Notes: generated by a model not told the origin, from the letters alone. Shown: positions 17,281 to 27,490, counted from the first letter of the stretch. The stretch is 64,000 nt of DNA from Sphingomonas_R arantia (GCF_042682045.1 NZ_JBHUGS010000001.1:992001-1056000); one strand, 5' to 3'. Made by a program: numbers and translations.

Positions 17281-17970
17281 TTAATTGAGACCGGGGAGCA
17301 CCGTCGCGGCGGGGGCCGGCGGGGCGGGGGTCTTGGGCTTGTAGCGGCAGAGGTCGGCGACCGGGCAGCGCCAGCAGAGCGGGGTGCGCGCCTTGCAGAT
17401 GTAGCGGCCGTGCAGGATCAGCCAGTGGTGCGCGTGGGCGCGAAACGGGGCGGGGGTGACCGCCTCCAGCCGGCGTTCGACCGCGACGACGTCCTTGCCG
17501 ATGGCGAGGCCGGTGCGGTTGCCGACGCGGAAGATGTGCGTGTCGACCGCGATCGTCTCGTGCCCGAATGCCACGTTCAGCACGACGTTGGCGGTCTTGC
17601 GGCCGACGCCGGGGAGCTGTTCGAGCGCCTCGCGGTCGGCGGGCACCTGGCCGCCGTGGAGTGCGAGGAGGCGTTCGGACAGTGCAATGACGTTCTTCGC
17701 CTTGGTGTTGAACAGGCCGATGGTGCGGATGTGATCCTTGAGCGCATCGAGCCCGAGCGCCACCATCGCGGCCGGGTTGTCGACCGTGGCGAACAGTTTG
17801 CGCGTCGCCTTGTTGACGCCGATGTCGGTCGCCTGCGCGGACAGCGCGACGGCGACGAGCAACGTGTAGGCATTGGTGTAGGCGAGTTCGGTCTGCGGCG
17901 CGGGGTCCGCCTCCGCCAGGCGGCGGTAGAATTCGAACACGTCGGCGCGCGGCATGGGGCGCATGGCCAT
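17281..17970 (-). CDS. nth: Endonuclease III, DNA glycosylase/AP lyase
   Basis: A 229-residue base-excision-repair enzyme removing oxidised pyrimidines. It has LLVAVALSAQATD, the helix-hairpin-helix LEQLPGVGRKTANVVLN with catalytic Lys, the catalytic Asp in VDTHIFRV, and a C-terminal C-x6-C-x2-C-x5-C cluster (from ICKARTPLC to DLC) for the 4Fe-4S centre. The start ATG shares its A with the dapB stop (TGATG). A short Pro/Ala-rich tail follows the cluster. Confidence 0.95.
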   Translation of the reverse strand: MAMRPMPRADVFEFYRRLAEADPAPQTELAYTNAYTLLVAVALSAQATDIGVNKATRKLFATVDNPAAMVALGLDALKDHIRTIGLFNTKAKNVIALSERLLALHGGQVPADREALEQLPGVGRKTANVVLNVAFGHETIAVDTHIFRVGNRTGLAIGKDVVAVERRLEAVTPAPFRAHAHHWLILHGRYICKARTPLCWRCPVADLCRYKPKTPAPPAPAATVLPGLN

Positions 17971-18749
17971 CAGTCGGCGAACAGATCGGACATGGCGTAG
18001 CGGCCGGGCGCGCGGCCGACGAGCCAGCCCGCCGCACGGACCGCACCGCGCGCGAAGATCGCCCGGCTTTCGGCGCGGTGGCCGAGTTCGATCCGCTCGC
18101 CCTCGGTCGCGAAGATGACCTGGTGATCGCCGGCGACGGAGCCGCCGCGGAGCGATGCGTAGCCGATCGTGCCGGTTTCGCGGACGGCCGGGGGCTGGGC
18201 GGCGCGATCGGTGCGGGCCAGGTCCGCATGATTCTCGTTGCGGCCGGTGGCGGCGGCGGTGCCGAGCAGGAGCGCGGTGCCGGACGGCGCGTCGCGCTTG
18301 TGGCGGTGGTGCATCTCGACGATCTCGATGTCCCAGTCGGGACCGAGCCGTGCCGCGGCCTGTTCGACGAGCCAGGCGAGAACGTTGACGCCGAGCGCGG
18401 TGTTGGCGGCCTGGAGCACGGGGATGGTGTGCGCGGCGGCGTCGATCGCGGCGTGGTGCGCGGGGTCGAGTCCGGTGGTGCCGATCACGATGGGTGTCCC
18501 GGCGGCGGTCGCGGCGGCGAGGTTTGCGGCAAGGGCGGCGGGAGTCGAGAAGTCGATCAGGACGTCGCAGGCGGCGGCGAGTGCGGCGACATCGGCATGG
18601 GGGCCGACGACCGGGCCTTCGCGGCCGATGCCGCCCGCGACGGTGATGCGGGCATCGGCGGCCGCGGTCTGGATCGCCTGACCCATCCGCCCGCCGGCAC
18701 CGAGCAGGCCGAGGCGGAGGGCGGGGGCGGCGGGGGGCGGGTTGGTCAT
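17970..18749 (-). CDS. dapB: 4-hydroxy-tetrahydrodipicolinate reductase
   Basis: A 259-residue enzyme of lysine and diaminopimelate synthesis. It has the Rossmann motif GLLGAGGRMGQAI, IDFSTP, GTTGL and the catalytic EMHHRHKRDAPSGTA region with the His pair and substrate lysine. The start could equally be the in-frame ATG at 18761, four codons upstream; neither has a strong ribosome-binding site. Coupled to nth by a TGATG overlap. Confidence 0.93.
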   Translation of the reverse strand: MTNPPPAAPALRLGLLGAGGRMGQAIQTAAADARITVAGGIGREGPVVGPHADVAALAAACDVLIDFSTPAALAANLAAATAAGTPIVIGTTGLDPAHHAAIDAAAHTIPVLQAANTALGVNVLAWLVEQAAARLGPDWDIEIVEMHHRHKRDAPSGTALLLGTAAATGRNENHADLARTDRAAQPPAVRETGTIGYASLRGGSVAGDHQVIFATEGERIELGHRAESRAIFARGAVRAAGWLVGRAPGRYAMSDLFAD

Positions 18750-18892
18750 GCCCGATCCCATGGCAAATCCGGCGGGGCGGGAACAGGATTATCGTCGTGC
18801 GGCCGCCCGGATAGACCTTGCCGTCGGTGCGAACTGAAAGTATGAGCGCCGAACCGACGGGGCGACCCGCCGGGACGCGTACCGATCGGTAT

Positions 18893-18966
18893 GCGGGTGT
18901 AGCTCAATGGTAGAGCTTTTGCTTCCCAAGCAAGTGACGAGGGTTCGATTCCCTTCACCCGCTCCA
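18893..18966 (+). tRNA. tRNA-Gly(CCC)
   Basis: Acceptor stem GCGGGTG pairs with CACCCGC, followed by T and CCA. The D arm is TAGCTCAATGGTAGAGC, the anticodon loop TTCCCAA gives anticodon CCC, and the T arm is AGGGTTCGATTCCCT. Length is 74 bases. Confidence 0.95.
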
Positions 18967-19090
18967 TCGTGGGCCTCAAACCGGATATACTGTATCAGGG
19001 ACGTTTCGACGGCCAGCGGCTTGGAAAGGCTGCCCGGTAGCGCTGTCCTGAGATCCGCATGGTTCGCGCCGGTGAACGGCCTTGCGTGGG

Positions 19091-19119
19091 GTTCTCGACA
19101 GGCTCGAACCGAACAGGTT
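19091..19119. repeat. Dispersed hairpin family R2, half copy
   Basis: GGTTCTCGACAGGCTCGAAC and the following CGAACAGG equal one arm of the R2 palindrome. The 195-base gap between tRNA-Gly and arsR holds nothing else I recognise. Confidence 0.65.
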
Positions 19120-19161
19120 TCGGTGATTGCCAGGCGTCGATACTTCCAATAAGCTGGATAT

Positions 19162-19494
19162 ATGGAAACGGACACTGCCATCGCCGCACTGGGCGCGCTT
19201 GCGCAGGGGACGCGGCTTGACGTGTTCCGGCTGCTGGTGCGGCATGAGCCGGACGGGATGGCGGCGGGGGAGATCGCGCGGTCGCTTGGCGTGCCGCAGA
19301 ATACCATGTCCGCGCATCTCGCGATTCTTGCCCGCGCCGGTGTCGTGCGGTCGGAGCGCCGCGGGCGATCGATCGTCTACCGCGCCGATCTGGACGGGTT
19401 GCGCGCGCTGACGCTGTTTCTTGTCCGGGATTGCTGCGCGGGGGCGCCCGAGCTGTGCGCGCCGCTGCTCGCCGAACTGTCTCCCTGCTGTTGA
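19162..19494 (+). CDS. arsR: ArsR-family metalloregulator of the arsenic operon
   Basis: A 110-residue winged-helix repressor. Residues 1-85 match ArsR/SmtB proteins (ALAQGTRLDVFRLLVRHEP, then GEIARSLGVPQNTMSAHLAIL as the recognition helix). The C-terminus has cysteine pairs (RDCCAG, PELCAP and a terminal CC) that probably bind As(III), unlike the ELCVCDL site of E. coli ArsR. It should repress its own operon until arsenite binds. First gene of arsR-arsC-arsB-ynfA-arsH. Confidence 0.9.
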   Translation: METDTAIAALGALAQGTRLDVFRLLVRHEPDGMAAGEIARSLGVPQNTMSAHLAILARAGVVRSERRGRSIVYRADLDGLRALTLFLVRDCCAGAPELCAPLLAELSPCC

Positions 19495-19507
19495 AAGGAT
19501 GCCCAAC

Positions 19508-19951
19508 ATGGCGAAGGTGCCGGCCGTCGATATCGTGATCTATCACAACCCAGCGTGTGGCACGTCGCGCAACGTGCTGGGCCTGATCCGCAATGCCGGC
19601 ATCGAGCCGCATGTCGTCGAATATCTCAAGACGCCGCCGTCGCGCGCGCTGCTGGTGGCGTTGATCGAGCGGGCGGGCATCACCGCGCGCGATCTGCTGC
19701 GCGAGAAGGGGACGCCCTATGCCGAGCTGGAGCTGGGCGAGGCGAGCCTGTCCGACGATGCGCTGGTCGATGCGATGATGGCGCACCCGATCCTGATCAA
19801 TCGCCCGCTGGTCGTGTCGCCATTGGGCGTGAAGCTGTGCCGGCCGTCCGAAGCGGTGCTCGACCTGTTGCCGGAACCGCAGCGCGGCGCCTTCGCCAAG
19901 GAAGACGGCGCGCAGGTGGTGGACGAAAGAGGTCGGCGCGTCGCCGGATGA
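19508..19951 (+). CDS. arsC: Arsenate reductase, glutaredoxin-coupled type
   Basis: A 147-residue enzyme that reduces arsenate to arsenite for export by ArsB. The catalytic cysteine C17 lies in [13 protein letters not shown], followed by [11 protein letters not shown] and the [11 protein letters not shown] segment whose arginine binds the oxyanion. The ATG at 19508 has AAAGGA eight bases upstream; the ATG at 19499 is too close to that site. The stop overlaps the arsB start (ATGA). Confidence 0.93.
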   Translation: MAKVPAVDIVIYHNPACGTSRNVLGLIRNAGIEPHVVEYLKTPPSRALLVALIERAGITARDLLREKGTPYAELELGEASLSDDALVDAMMAHPILINRPLVVSPLGVKLCRPSEAVLDLLPEPQRGAFAKEDGAQVVDERGRRVAG

Positions 19952-21234
19952 TCCTGGCGCTCGCCATCTTCGCGGTCACCATCGCGCTCGTCATCTGGCA
20001 GCCGCGCGGGCTCGGCATCGGGTGGAGCGCGATGGGCGGGGCGGCGGTGGCGCTGCTGCTCGGCGTCGTGTCGCTGGGCGACATTCCGACGGTGTGGGGC
20101 ATCGTGTGGAACGCGACGGCGACGTTCGTCGCGATCATCATCGTCAGCCTGCTGCTCGACGAAGCGGGGTTTTTCGAGTGGGCGGCGTTGCACGTCGCGC
20201 GCTGGGGCGGCGGGCATGGCCGGCGGCTGTTCGTGCTGATCGTGCTGCTGGGTGCTGCGGTGTCGGCGCTGTTCGCGAACGATGGCGCGGCGCTGATCCT
20301 GACGCCGATCGTCATCGCGATGCTGCGGGCGCTGGGGTACAGGGACCGGGCGACGCTGGCGTTCGTCATGGCGGCGGGGTTCGTCGCCGATACCGCCAGC
20401 CTGCCGCTGATCGTGTCCAACCTGGTCAACATCGTGTCGGCCGACTTCTTCCGGATCGGCTTCGCGGACTATGCCGCGGTCATGGTGCCGGTCGATCTGG
20501 CGTCGATCGCCGCGACGCTGGTCGTGCTGCTGCTGTTCTTCCGCCGCGACATACCGGCCGGATATGATGTGGGGCAGCTCCGCACGCCGGCGCAGGCGAT
20601 CCGCGATCCGGCCACGTTCCGGGCGGGCTGGATCGTGCTGGCGCTGCTGCTCGTCGGGTTCGTCGTGCTCGAACCGATCGGCGTGCCGGTCAGCGTGGTC
20701 GCGGCAGCCGGTGCGGTCCTGCTGATCGTGATCGCGGCGCGCGGGCGGGTCATCGAGACGCGCCGGGTGCTGAGCGGCGCGCCGTGGCAGGTCGTGATCT
20801 TCTCGCTGGGCATGTATCTGGTCGTCTACGGCCTGCGTAATGCGGGGCTGACCGATCATCTGGCCGTCCTGCTCGACCGCACGGCGCAGGGCGGCGTGTG
20901 GGGCGCGGCGTTCGGCACCGGGATCATCGCCGCGCTGCTGTCGTCGGTGATGAACAACATGCCGACCGTTCTGGTGGGGGCGCTGTCGATCGAGGCGACC
21001 CATGCCACCGGCGCGGTGCGCGAGGCGATGATCTACGCCAACGTGATCGGGTGCGACCTGGGGCCGAAGATCACGCCAATCGGCTCGCTCGCGACGCTGC
21101 TCTGGCTGCATATCCTTGGCCAGAGGGGCATCCGGATCGGCTGGGGATATTATTTCCGGGTCGGGGCCACGCTGACCGTTCCGGTCCTGCTGGTCACGCT
21201 GGCGGCACTGGCGATCCGGATCGGGATGGCATGA
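19948..21234 (+). CDS. arsB: Arsenite efflux permease ArsB
   Basis: A 428-residue inner-membrane transporter with about 11-12 hydrophobic segments. It has the ArsB features [53 protein letters not shown] and [15 protein letters not shown]. It extrudes As(III)/Sb(III) using the proton gradient; I see no arsA ATPase here. ATGA overlaps join it to arsC upstream and ynfA downstream. Confidence 0.93.
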   Translation: MILALAIFAVTIALVIWQPRGLGIGWSAMGGAAVALLLGVVSLGDIPTVWGIVWNATATFVAIIIVSLLLDEAGFFEWAALHVARWGGGHGRRLFVLIVLLGAAVSALFANDGAALILTPIVIAMLRALGYRDRATLAFVMAAGFVADTASLPLIVSNLVNIVSADFFRIGFADYAAVMVPVDLASIAATLVVLLLFFRRDIPAGYDVGQLRTPAQAIRDPATFRAGWIVLALLLVGFVVLEPIGVPVSVVAAAGAVLLIVIAARGRVIETRRVLSGAPWQVVIFSLGMYLVVYGLRNAGLTDHLAVLLDRTAQGGVWGAAFGTGIIAALLSSVMNNMPTVLVGALSIEATHATGAVREAMIYANVIGCDLGPKITPIGSLATLLWLHILGQRGIRIGWGYYFRVGATLTVPVLLVTLAALAIRIGMA

Positions 21235-21554
21235 CGGCGGTCGTCTATCTGGCCGCGGCGGTGGCGGAGATCGGCGGCTGTTTCGCGTTCTGGGCGTGGT
21301 TGCGGCTGGGCCGGTCGCCGTTGTGGCTGGTGCCCGGCATCGTGTCGCTTGCGCTGTTCGCCTGGTTGCTGACGCGGGTGGACAGCGATGCGGCGGGTCG
21401 CGCCTTTGCGGCCTATGGCGGAATCTATATCTGCGCGTCGCTGGGCTGGCTGTGGGCGGTCGAAGGGGTGCGGCCGGATCGCTGGGACGTGGGCGGGGCC
21501 GTGCTCTGCCTGGTCGGCAGCTGTGTCATAATGTTGGGACCGAGGACTGCCTGA
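21231..21554 (+). CDS. YnfA / UPF0060 family small membrane protein within the ars operon
   Basis: A 107-residue protein with four hydrophobic helices and the family features [40 protein letters not shown] and [19 protein letters not shown]. The fold resembles small multidrug resistance proteins. It overlaps both arsB (ATGA) and arsH (TGATG), so it is firmly part of the arsenic operon, although the family is not a standard ars component. A role in export is inference. Confidence 0.88.
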   Translation: MTAVVYLAAAVAEIGGCFAFWAWLRLGRSPLWLVPGIVSLALFAWLLTRVDSDAAGRAFAAYGGIYICASLGWLWAVEGVRPDRWDVGGAVLCLVGSCVIMLGPRTA

Positions 21555-22312
21555 TGCCGCTTCGCACGATCACCGATCCCGATCATCTGCCGGCGCTTGA
21601 TCGGCGTTATGCGATCGAGCGGCCCGCTTTCGGCTTGGGGGCGGGCGATCCGCCGCCGCGTATCCTGCTGCTTTACGGATCGCTGCGCGCGCGATCCTAT
21701 TCGCGGCTGTGCGTTGAGGAGGCGGCGCGGCTGCTGCGTTTCTTCGGGTGCGAGACGCGGATCTTCGATCCCGCGACGCTTCCGCTGCCCGACCAGGTGG
21801 CGGGCGACGATCATCCCGCGGTCCACGAACTGCGCGCGCTGTCGCTTTGGTCGGAGGGGCAGGTGTGGTGCAGCCCGGAACGGCACGGCCAGATCACCGG
21901 GATCATGAAGCTGCAGATCGACCATCTGCCGCTCGCGATGGGCGGGATGCGCCCGACGCAGGGCCGCACGCTGGCGGTCATGCAGGTGTCGGCCGGGTCG
22001 CAGTCGTTCAACAGCGTGAACACGCTGCGCGTGCTGGGGCGCTGGATGCGGATGGTGACGATCCCCAACCAGTCGAGCGTCGCAAAGGCGTTCGAGGAGT
22101 TCGGCGACGACGACCGGATGAAGCCGTCGGCCTACTATGACCGGATCGTCGACGTGATGGAGGAACTGGTGCGCTTCACCGTCCTGCTGCGCCCGCACGC
22201 AGTCCAGCTCGTCGATCGTTATTCCGAGCGGAAGGCGGCCGGTGTGCCGATCGACGTGGCCACAGACCTGTCGAGTATCGCGGTGTCGTCGGGGAAGACT
22301 AAAGCGGGCTGA
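21554..22312 (+). CDS. arsH: ArsH, NADPH-dependent FMN reductase / organoarsenical oxidase
   Basis: A 252-residue flavodoxin-like enzyme with [15 protein letters not shown], the FMN phosphate loop, then [20 protein letters not shown] and [17 protein letters not shown]. ArsH oxidises trivalent organoarsenicals and confers resistance. Last gene of the operon. Its stop abuts the stop of the convergent TonB-like gene with no space between them (TGATCA at 22310-22315), so no terminator fits. Confidence 0.92.
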   Translation: MPLRTITDPDHLPALDRRYAIERPAFGLGAGDPPPRILLLYGSLRARSYSRLCVEEAARLLRFFGCETRIFDPATLPLPDQVAGDDHPAVHELRALSLWSEGQVWCSPERHGQITGIMKLQIDHLPLAMGGMRPTQGRTLAVMQVSAGSQSFNSVNTLRVLGRWMRMVTIPNQSSVAKAFEEFGDDDRMKPSAYYDRIVDVMEELVRFTVLLRPHAVQLVDRYSERKAAGVPIDVATDLSSIAVSSGKTKAG

Positions 22313-23587
22313 TCAGCTTGGGGCCTGCGCCTCGTCTTCCCCGGCGGCGGTGCGCTGGCCGGGGAGGGCGAAGCGGACGGTGGTGACGCAGCCGCGATAG
22401 CCGTTCGGACTGGGCGCGACGGTGGCGCGCTGGATCATCGAGCGGGCGGTTTCGCCGAACGCATCGGCCGGTTCGGCGGCGACGACCTGGACGTTGCCGG
22501 TCTGGCCCCAGGAGGCGACGTCGAACCGCACGGTCGCAACGCCGCCGATGCGGCGCCTGGCGAAGGGCGTCGGGAACGGGCGGCCGGGCGGCAATGTCAT
22601 GACCTGCTGCAGGTCGACCGGGCATTCGGGGCCCTTCGTCGCCACCGGCACGGCCGGGCGTGGCGCGGGCGCCATCGGTGCGCTGTTCGTATGATATTGG
22701 AACAGGCATCCGGTGCGCGCGCCGGGTTCGTAGCGGTTGAGCGCGAGCGCGGCGCGGGCGGCGGCATCGAAGCCGTTATTGCCGCTGGACGCGATCAGCC
22801 GGATCTTGGACGGGCGGCCGGCCGCGTCGATGTCGTGCTGGAAATAGCTGAAGTTCCAGTCGCCGTTCGGTTCGACGAAGCGTTCGAACGACGGGAAGTT
22901 GGTGCTCCGGACGTTCGGACGGCCGCCTTCGTAACAGGTCGATCCGACCGGTTTCAGACGATCGAACGCGGCCTTGCCGGCGGACCCGATCATCGGCCCG
23001 GACAGGAGGCGCGCCAGCAACGCGGCGGGCGCCCGATCGATCGGCACGGGCTGCACCGTGAAGCCGATGCTGCAACCCGTGCGCGCCGCGCCGGGGCGGA
23101 AACGCCAGCCCGACAGGGCGGGGGCGAGGTCGCTGGTGTCGACGAACATGCCGTATTCCGCAGGACCGGGGCGCTGGCGGATCGCGGTGGGGCGACCGGC
23201 GGCGTCGATCGTGAAGTCGAGCACGCGCGGGTTCGTCTTGGGTGGCCATACGAAACCCGGCTGCGTGGTGCCGGAGGGCGGGCCGGGCGGCGGGGCGTAG
23301 CGGACCGTGCTGGTTTCGTACGGCCGGACGACGCGATCGGGCGCGACGATGTCCGTCCCGCAGCGGACCGGGCCGGGGACGAAGCTGACCACATCCTCGG
23401 TCCTGGGTGTCTTCGGCGCCTCGGCGTAGCGCCAGCCGGCGACGTGCTGGCTGAGGTCGGTGGGTGGGCCTTGCGTCGGGACCGTGAACTCAGCCGCCGG
23501 TGGCGCGGATCGGACCGCCGGGGTCGGTGCCGGCTGCACCGCCGCAGCGGTTGTCGCAAGCAGAAGGATCAGGGCCGTGAACTGCAT
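22313..23587 (-). CDS. Exported protein with TonB-C-like repeats
   Basis: A 424-residue protein. The N-terminus MQFTALILLLATTAAA is a signal peptide. Three regions share the sequence style of TonB C-terminal domains, with FTIDAAGRPTAIR, HDIDAAGRPSKIRLIASSG and a last segment around ATVRFDVASWGQTGNVQVV, each followed by a helix and a GxRTGC- or GYRGC-type strand. There is no N-terminal anchor helix and no exbBD nearby, so it is unlikely to be the energising TonB. It probably binds something in the periplasm; function unknown. GGAGATGGACG lies upstream of the ATG. Confidence 0.65.
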   Translation of the reverse strand: MQFTALILLLATTAAAVQPAPTPAVRSAPPAAEFTVPTQGPPTDLSQHVAGWRYAEAPKTPRTEDVVSFVPGPVRCGTDIVAPDRVVRPYETSTVRYAPPPGPPSGTTQPGFVWPPKTNPRVLDFTIDAAGRPTAIRQRPGPAEYGMFVDTSDLAPALSGWRFRPGAARTGCSIGFTVQPVPIDRAPAALLARLLSGPMIGSAGKAAFDRLKPVGSTCYEGGRPNVRSTNFPSFERFVEPNGDWNFSYFQHDIDAAGRPSKIRLIASSGNNGFDAAARAALALNRYEPGARTGCLFQYHTNSAPMAPAPRPAVPVATKGPECPVDLQQVMTLPPGRPFPTPFARRRIGGVATVRFDVASWGQTGNVQVVAAEPADAFGETARSMIQRATVAPSPNGYRGCVTTVRFALPGQRTAAGEDEAQAPS

Positions 23588-23861
23588 CGTCCATCTCCGC
23601 CGCCATTTGTAGGCGATTACCAGGACATAGCGCAGCGCGGACGCCGTCGGAAGTGGAATGTCGCCTGCACCGAAGTAAATCCATGTTACGATTATTTGAC
23701 AGTGCTGTGGTTCATCCGGAAAGGGCGTCGATGCGATGTGGTCATGCGCTTGCCGCCGTCCCCCGGCGCTGGTCCGGACGGCGGGGTGGGCCCGCCAGGG
23801 GGAGCGGTTTGCGCGGCGGGCGGAGCTTTTGCGGAGTGGCGGCGGGGGTTAGAGCAGCGCG

Positions 23862-25157
23862 ATGAGATTTCGCAGACTGACATGGCCGACGTCGCGGCCG
23901 AAGGGCAAACCGGTCGGCCCGAGCGCGGCGCTGGCGGGTGCGGCGTTGCTGATCGGCGTGACGGCGGTGGCCGGCTGGCAGGGCGGGTCGGCGACCGAGA
24001 AACCCAATGCGCAGCCGGGTGCGGCGGCGGTGCTGCCGGCGTCCGTCGCGGATGCCGGGGGGCGGATCGCGGACGCGGCGAGCGCGCACCACCGGGTCGA
24101 TTACGCACAACTCGACCGGCGGATCGAAGGGCTGATGCGGACGCCGGGGATGAGCGGCCTGGGCGTCGCGGTGGTCGAGGGATCACGCGTCACGTTCGTG
24201 AAGGGATATGGCCGGACCGAGCCGGGTGCGGCGGGCGATCCGGTGACGTCGCGCACGGTGTTCCGCTGGGCCTCGCTGTCCAAGACGGTGGCGGCGACCA
24301 CGATGGAGAAGCTGGCGGCGGAGAAGAAGCTGTCGTTGGCATCTCCGGTGACGCGGTACCGCACGTCGTTGCGGCTGCCGGGCGGCAAGGAGCGGTTCGC
24401 GACGATCGAGGACGTGCTGTCGCACCGGCTGGGGATCGTCAAGAACGCATATGACGACAAGCTGGAGGAGGGGATGGACCCGGCGTACATTCGCGGGCTG
24501 TATGCCGGGCTGTCGTCGATCTGTTCGCCGGGCGCGTGTTTCGCGTACCAGAATATCGCGTTCGATACGGTGACCGAGATCGTCCGCGCAGTGACCGGGC
24601 GGAGTTATGCGACGACGGTGCAGTCGATGCTGTTCGGGCCGCTGGGCATGGTGAACGCGTCGATCGGGCGGGCGGGGCTGACGGGGGCGGCGAGCTGGGC
24701 GCGGCCGACGAAGGGGTCGCGCGTGCTGACCGTGCAGGAACCCTATTACAGGGTGCCGGCGGCGGGCGGCGTGAACAGCTCGATCGGCGACCTGGCGCTA
24801 TGGCTGAAGGCGCAGATGGGCGGGAGCCCGCGGGTGTTGCCGCAGGCGCTGCTCGACAACCTGCACCGCGCGCGGATCAAGGTGCCGCGCGGGCGGCAGG
24901 GGACGTTCGACCGGGCGATGACAGATGGGCGCTATGCGCTGGGCTGGCGCAACCACCGGTTGGCGGGGCATTTGCTGGTCGGGCATCGCGGGGCGGTGTC
25001 GGGATACCGGTCGCTGATCCTGTTCGATCCGGTGGAGAAGGTCGGGATCGCGATGTTGTGGAACAGCGAGAGCCCGCGGCCGGTGGGGTTGCCGCTTGAG
25101 CTGTTCGACGCGTTGTATGGGCTGCCGGCGACGGATTATCTGGAGCTTGGGAAGTAG
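23862..25157 (+). CDS. Serine hydrolase, class C beta-lactamase / penicillin-binding-protein family
   Basis: A 431-residue protein with an N-terminal hydrophobic segment (about 21-39) acting as signal or anchor. The SxxK nucleophile motif is in WASLSKTVAA, the second motif is YQN in ACFAYQNIAF (in place of YAN/YSN), and the third is the HRG of LLVGHRGAVSGYRS (in place of KTG/HTG). Members include esterases, D-aminopeptidases and carboxypeptidases; true beta-lactamase activity is unlikely to be the main role. The 274-base gap upstream shows no recognised element. Confidence 0.82.
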   Translation: MRFRRLTWPTSRPKGKPVGPSAALAGAALLIGVTAVAGWQGGSATEKPNAQPGAAAVLPASVADAGGRIADAASAHHRVDYAQLDRRIEGLMRTPGMSGLGVAVVEGSRVTFVKGYGRTEPGAAGDPVTSRTVFRWASLSKTVAATTMEKLAAEKKLSLASPVTRYRTSLRLPGGKERFATIEDVLSHRLGIVKNAYDDKLEEGMDPAYIRGLYAGLSSICSPGACFAYQNIAFDTVTEIVRAVTGRSYATTVQSMLFGPLGMVNASIGRAGLTGAASWARPTKGSRVLTVQEPYYRVPAAGGVNSSIGDLALWLKAQMGGSPRVLPQALLDNLHRARIKVPRGRQGTFDRAMTDGRYALGWRNHRLAGHLLVGHRGAVSGYRSLILFDPVEKVGIAMLWNSESPRPVGLPLELFDALYGLPATDYLELGK

Positions 25158-25169
25158 CGTCTTTTTCTT

Positions 25170-25341
25170 AGCCCCTCTCCTTTAGGAGTGTCAGGTGAAC
25201 CGCTTTGCGGTTCAGGTCAGGCCAGGGGCCTGACCGACCTGACACTGGGTTGGGGTGGGGGCTACCGAGCCTCCCCTGCAACGTTGTTTGCTTGACGAGG
25301 TCAGCCCCACCCCAACCCCTCCCCTGAAGGAGAGGGGCTTA
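25170..25341. repeat. Composite intergenic palindrome, family R1, copy 4
   Basis: Inverted arms lie at 25170-25260 (carrying the structured insert at 25187-25246) and about 25304-25341. The spacer shares CCTGCAACGT with copy 3. It lies between the serine hydrolase gene and leuC. Confidence 0.85.
25187..25246. repeat. Y-shaped palindromic insert B inside an R1 repeat
   Basis: A 60-base segment. The outer stem AGTGTCAGGT (25187-25196) pairs with ACCTGACACT (25237-25246). Inside are hairpin 25197-25203/25207-25213 (loop TTT), a single A at 25214, hairpin 25215-25223/25227-25235 (loop AGG) and a single G at 25236. The plan, the single-base joints and the site of insertion equal those of insert A at 557-642, but the stem sequences differ. 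Confidence 0.85.
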
Positions 25342-25472
25342 AGAACTGTGACCAATATTTAAGGCTGGTTTTGGCGTTCAAAGGACGGCCCTGCACGACG
25401 TTCCGTTGCCCCCGCTTTGCCTTCGCGGGGTCGCGGGTGTAGGGCGCCCGCGATAGCTGTGAGGCCCCCGCG

Positions 25473-26912
25473 ATGACCGAACCGAAGACGCTGTATGCCA
25501 AGATCTGGGACGCGCATGTCGTCGATACGCGCGAGGACGGTACCGCGCTGATCTATATCGACCGGCATCTAGTGCATGAGGTGACGAGCCCGCAGGCGTT
25601 CGAGGGGCTGCGCGTGGCGGGTCGGACGGTGCGGCGGCCGGACCTGACGCTGGCGGTGCCGGACCATAATCTGCCGACGACGCGGCGGGTGGATGCGCAG
25701 GGCGCGCGGTTGCCGATCGCGGACCTGGAGTCGGCGGCGCAGCTGGAGGCGCTGGCCCGCAACGCGCCGGCGGCCGGCATTCGCTATATCGATGCGGTCG
25801 CCGCCGAGCAGGGAATCGTGCATGTCGTGGGGCCGGAACAGGGCTTCACCCTGCCGGGCACGACGGTGGTGTGCGGCGACAGCCATACCGCCAGTCACGG
25901 CGCACTGGGGGCGCTGGCGTTCGGGATCGGTACGTCGGAGGTGGAGCATGTGCTCGCCACGCAGACGCTGCTGCTGCAACGGTCGCAGTCGATGGAGGTG
26001 CGCGTCGACGGCGTGCTGGGCGCGGGCGTGACGCCGAAGGACGTAATCCTGCACATCATCGGGCGGATCGGCGCGGCCGGCGGGACCGGCCATGTGATCG
26101 AATATACCGGCAACGTGTTCCGCGAGATGTCGATCGAGGGGCGGCTGACCGTCGCCAACATGTCGATCGAGGCAGGTGCGCGCGCCGGGCTGGTGGCGCC
26201 GGACGAGACGACATTCGCGTACCTCAAGGGGCGGCCGATGGCGCCGGTGGGCGAGCAGTGGGACGCGGCGGTCGCGTGGTGGCGGACGCTGGCGACCGAT
26301 CCGGGCGCGGCATACGACAAGGTGGTGGTGATCGACGCGGGCGAGATCGCGCCGAGCCTGACCTGGGGGACGAGCCCGGAGGATGTGGTGCCGATCACGG
26401 GCGTGGTGCCCGATCCGATGAGCTTTGCCGATCCGTCGAAGCAGGCCGCGGCGCAGAAGTCGCTCGACTATATGGGCCTGGTACCGGGCACGCGGATGCA
26501 GGATGTCGGCGTCGACATGGTGTTCATCGGCAGTTGCACGAACAGCCGGATCGAGGACCTGCGCGCCGCGGCCGATGTGGTCCGCGGGCGGCATGTCGCG
26601 CCGGGTGTCGCGCAGGCGCTGGTCGTGCCGGGGTCGGGGCTGGTGAAGCGGCAGGCGGAGGCGGAGGGGCTGGACCGCGTGTTCGTGGAGGCGGGCTTCG
26701 AATGGCGCGAGCCGGGCTGTTCGATGTGCCTGGCGATGAACCCGGACAAGGTGCCGCCGGGGATGCGGTGCGCGTCGACAAGCAACCGGAACTTCGTCGG
26801 GCGGCAGGGGCCGGGCGCGCGGACGCATCTGCTGTCCCCCGCGATGGCGGCGGCGGCGGCGGTGACGGGGCGGTTGACCGACGTCCGCGAACTGATGGGA
26901 GCGAACGCATGA
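25473..26912 (+). CDS. leuC: 3-isopropylmalate dehydratase large subunit
   Basis: A 479-residue aconitase-family subunit of leucine synthesis that isomerises 2- to 3-isopropylmalate. It has [28 protein letters not shown] at about 130-157, and the 4Fe-4S cysteines in [12 protein letters not shown] and [13 protein letters not shown]. Length and order match the family. The 130 bases upstream contain two GC-rich hairpins but no leucine-rich leader peptide that I can see. The stop overlaps the leuD start (ATGA). Confidence 0.95.
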   Translation: MTEPKTLYAKIWDAHVVDTREDGTALIYIDRHLVHEVTSPQAFEGLRVAGRTVRRPDLTLAVPDHNLPTTRRVDAQGARLPIADLESAAQLEALARNAPAAGIRYIDAVAAEQGIVHVVGPEQGFTLPGTTVVCGDSHTASHGALGALAFGIGTSEVEHVLATQTLLLQRSQSMEVRVDGVLGAGVTPKDVILHIIGRIGAAGGTGHVIEYTGNVFREMSIEGRLTVANMSIEAGARAGLVAPDETTFAYLKGRPMAPVGEQWDAAVAWWRTLATDPGAAYDKVVVIDAGEIAPSLTWGTSPEDVVPITGVVPDPMSFADPSKQAAAQKSLDYMGLVPGTRMQDVGVDMVFIGSCTNSRIEDLRAAADVVRGRHVAPGVAQALVVPGSGLVKRQAEAEGLDRVFVEAGFEWREPGCSMCLAMNPDKVPPGMRCASTSNRNFVGRQGPGARTHLLSPAMAAAAAVTGRLTDVRELMGANA

Positions 26913-27490
26913 AGCCGGTGGTGAAGGTGGAGGGGCGCGCGATCCCGTTCGGGCGGAAGAATGTCGACACCGACGTCATCATCCCGGCGCATTATCTGAA
27001 GACGATCAGCCGGTCGGGCCTGGGCCGCGGCGCGTTCGAGGTGGTGCGGCGCGAGCCGGGCAACGTGTTCGACGACCCGCGCTACGTGGGCGCGCCGGTG
27101 CTGATCGCGGGTGACAATTTCGGGTGCGGATCGAGCCGCGAACATGCGGCCTGGGCTCTGGGCGACATGGGCGTGCAGGCGGTGATCGCGCCGTCCTATT
27201 CCGACATCTTTTCCGGCAATGCGGTGAAGAACGGGATCGTGCCGGTGGTCCTGCCGCAGGATGCGGTCGACCGGCTGATGGTGGTCGCGGCGGAGGGGCT
27301 GCCGGTGACGGTGGACCTGGAAAGCTGCACCGTGACGACGCCGTACCAGGACCGCTACAGCTTCACGATCGACCCGTTCCGGCGCGACTGCCTGATGCAC
27401 GGGCTCGACGAGATCGGCCTGACGATGGCGCAGGGTGACGCGATCTCCGCCTATGAGGCGAAGGTGGGCGCGGAGCGCGGCTGGGTTTGA
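26909..27490 (+). CDS. leuD: 3-isopropylmalate dehydratase small subunit
   Basis: A 193-residue swivel-domain subunit, partner of LeuC. It has the family sequence [17 protein letters not shown], the substrate-specificity region, and [16 protein letters not shown], which is diagnostic. The C-terminus [17 protein letters not shown] is also typical. ATGA overlap with leuC; leuB and leuA are not in this window. Confidence 0.95.
   Translation: MKPVVKVEGRAIPFGRKNVDTDVIIPAHYLKTISRSGLGRGAFEVVRREPGNVFDDPRYVGAPVLIAGDNFGCGSSREHAAWALGDMGVQAVIAPSYSDIFSGNAVKNGIVPVVLPQDAVDRLMVVAAEGLPVTVDLESCTVTTPYQDRYSFTIDPFRRDCLMHGLDEIGLTMAQGDAISAYEAKVGAERGWV

Noticed and set aside
25346..25472. Leucine attenuator before leuCD
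   Set aside because: Two GC hairpins are present, but no short open frame with leucine codons and no terminator with a T run.
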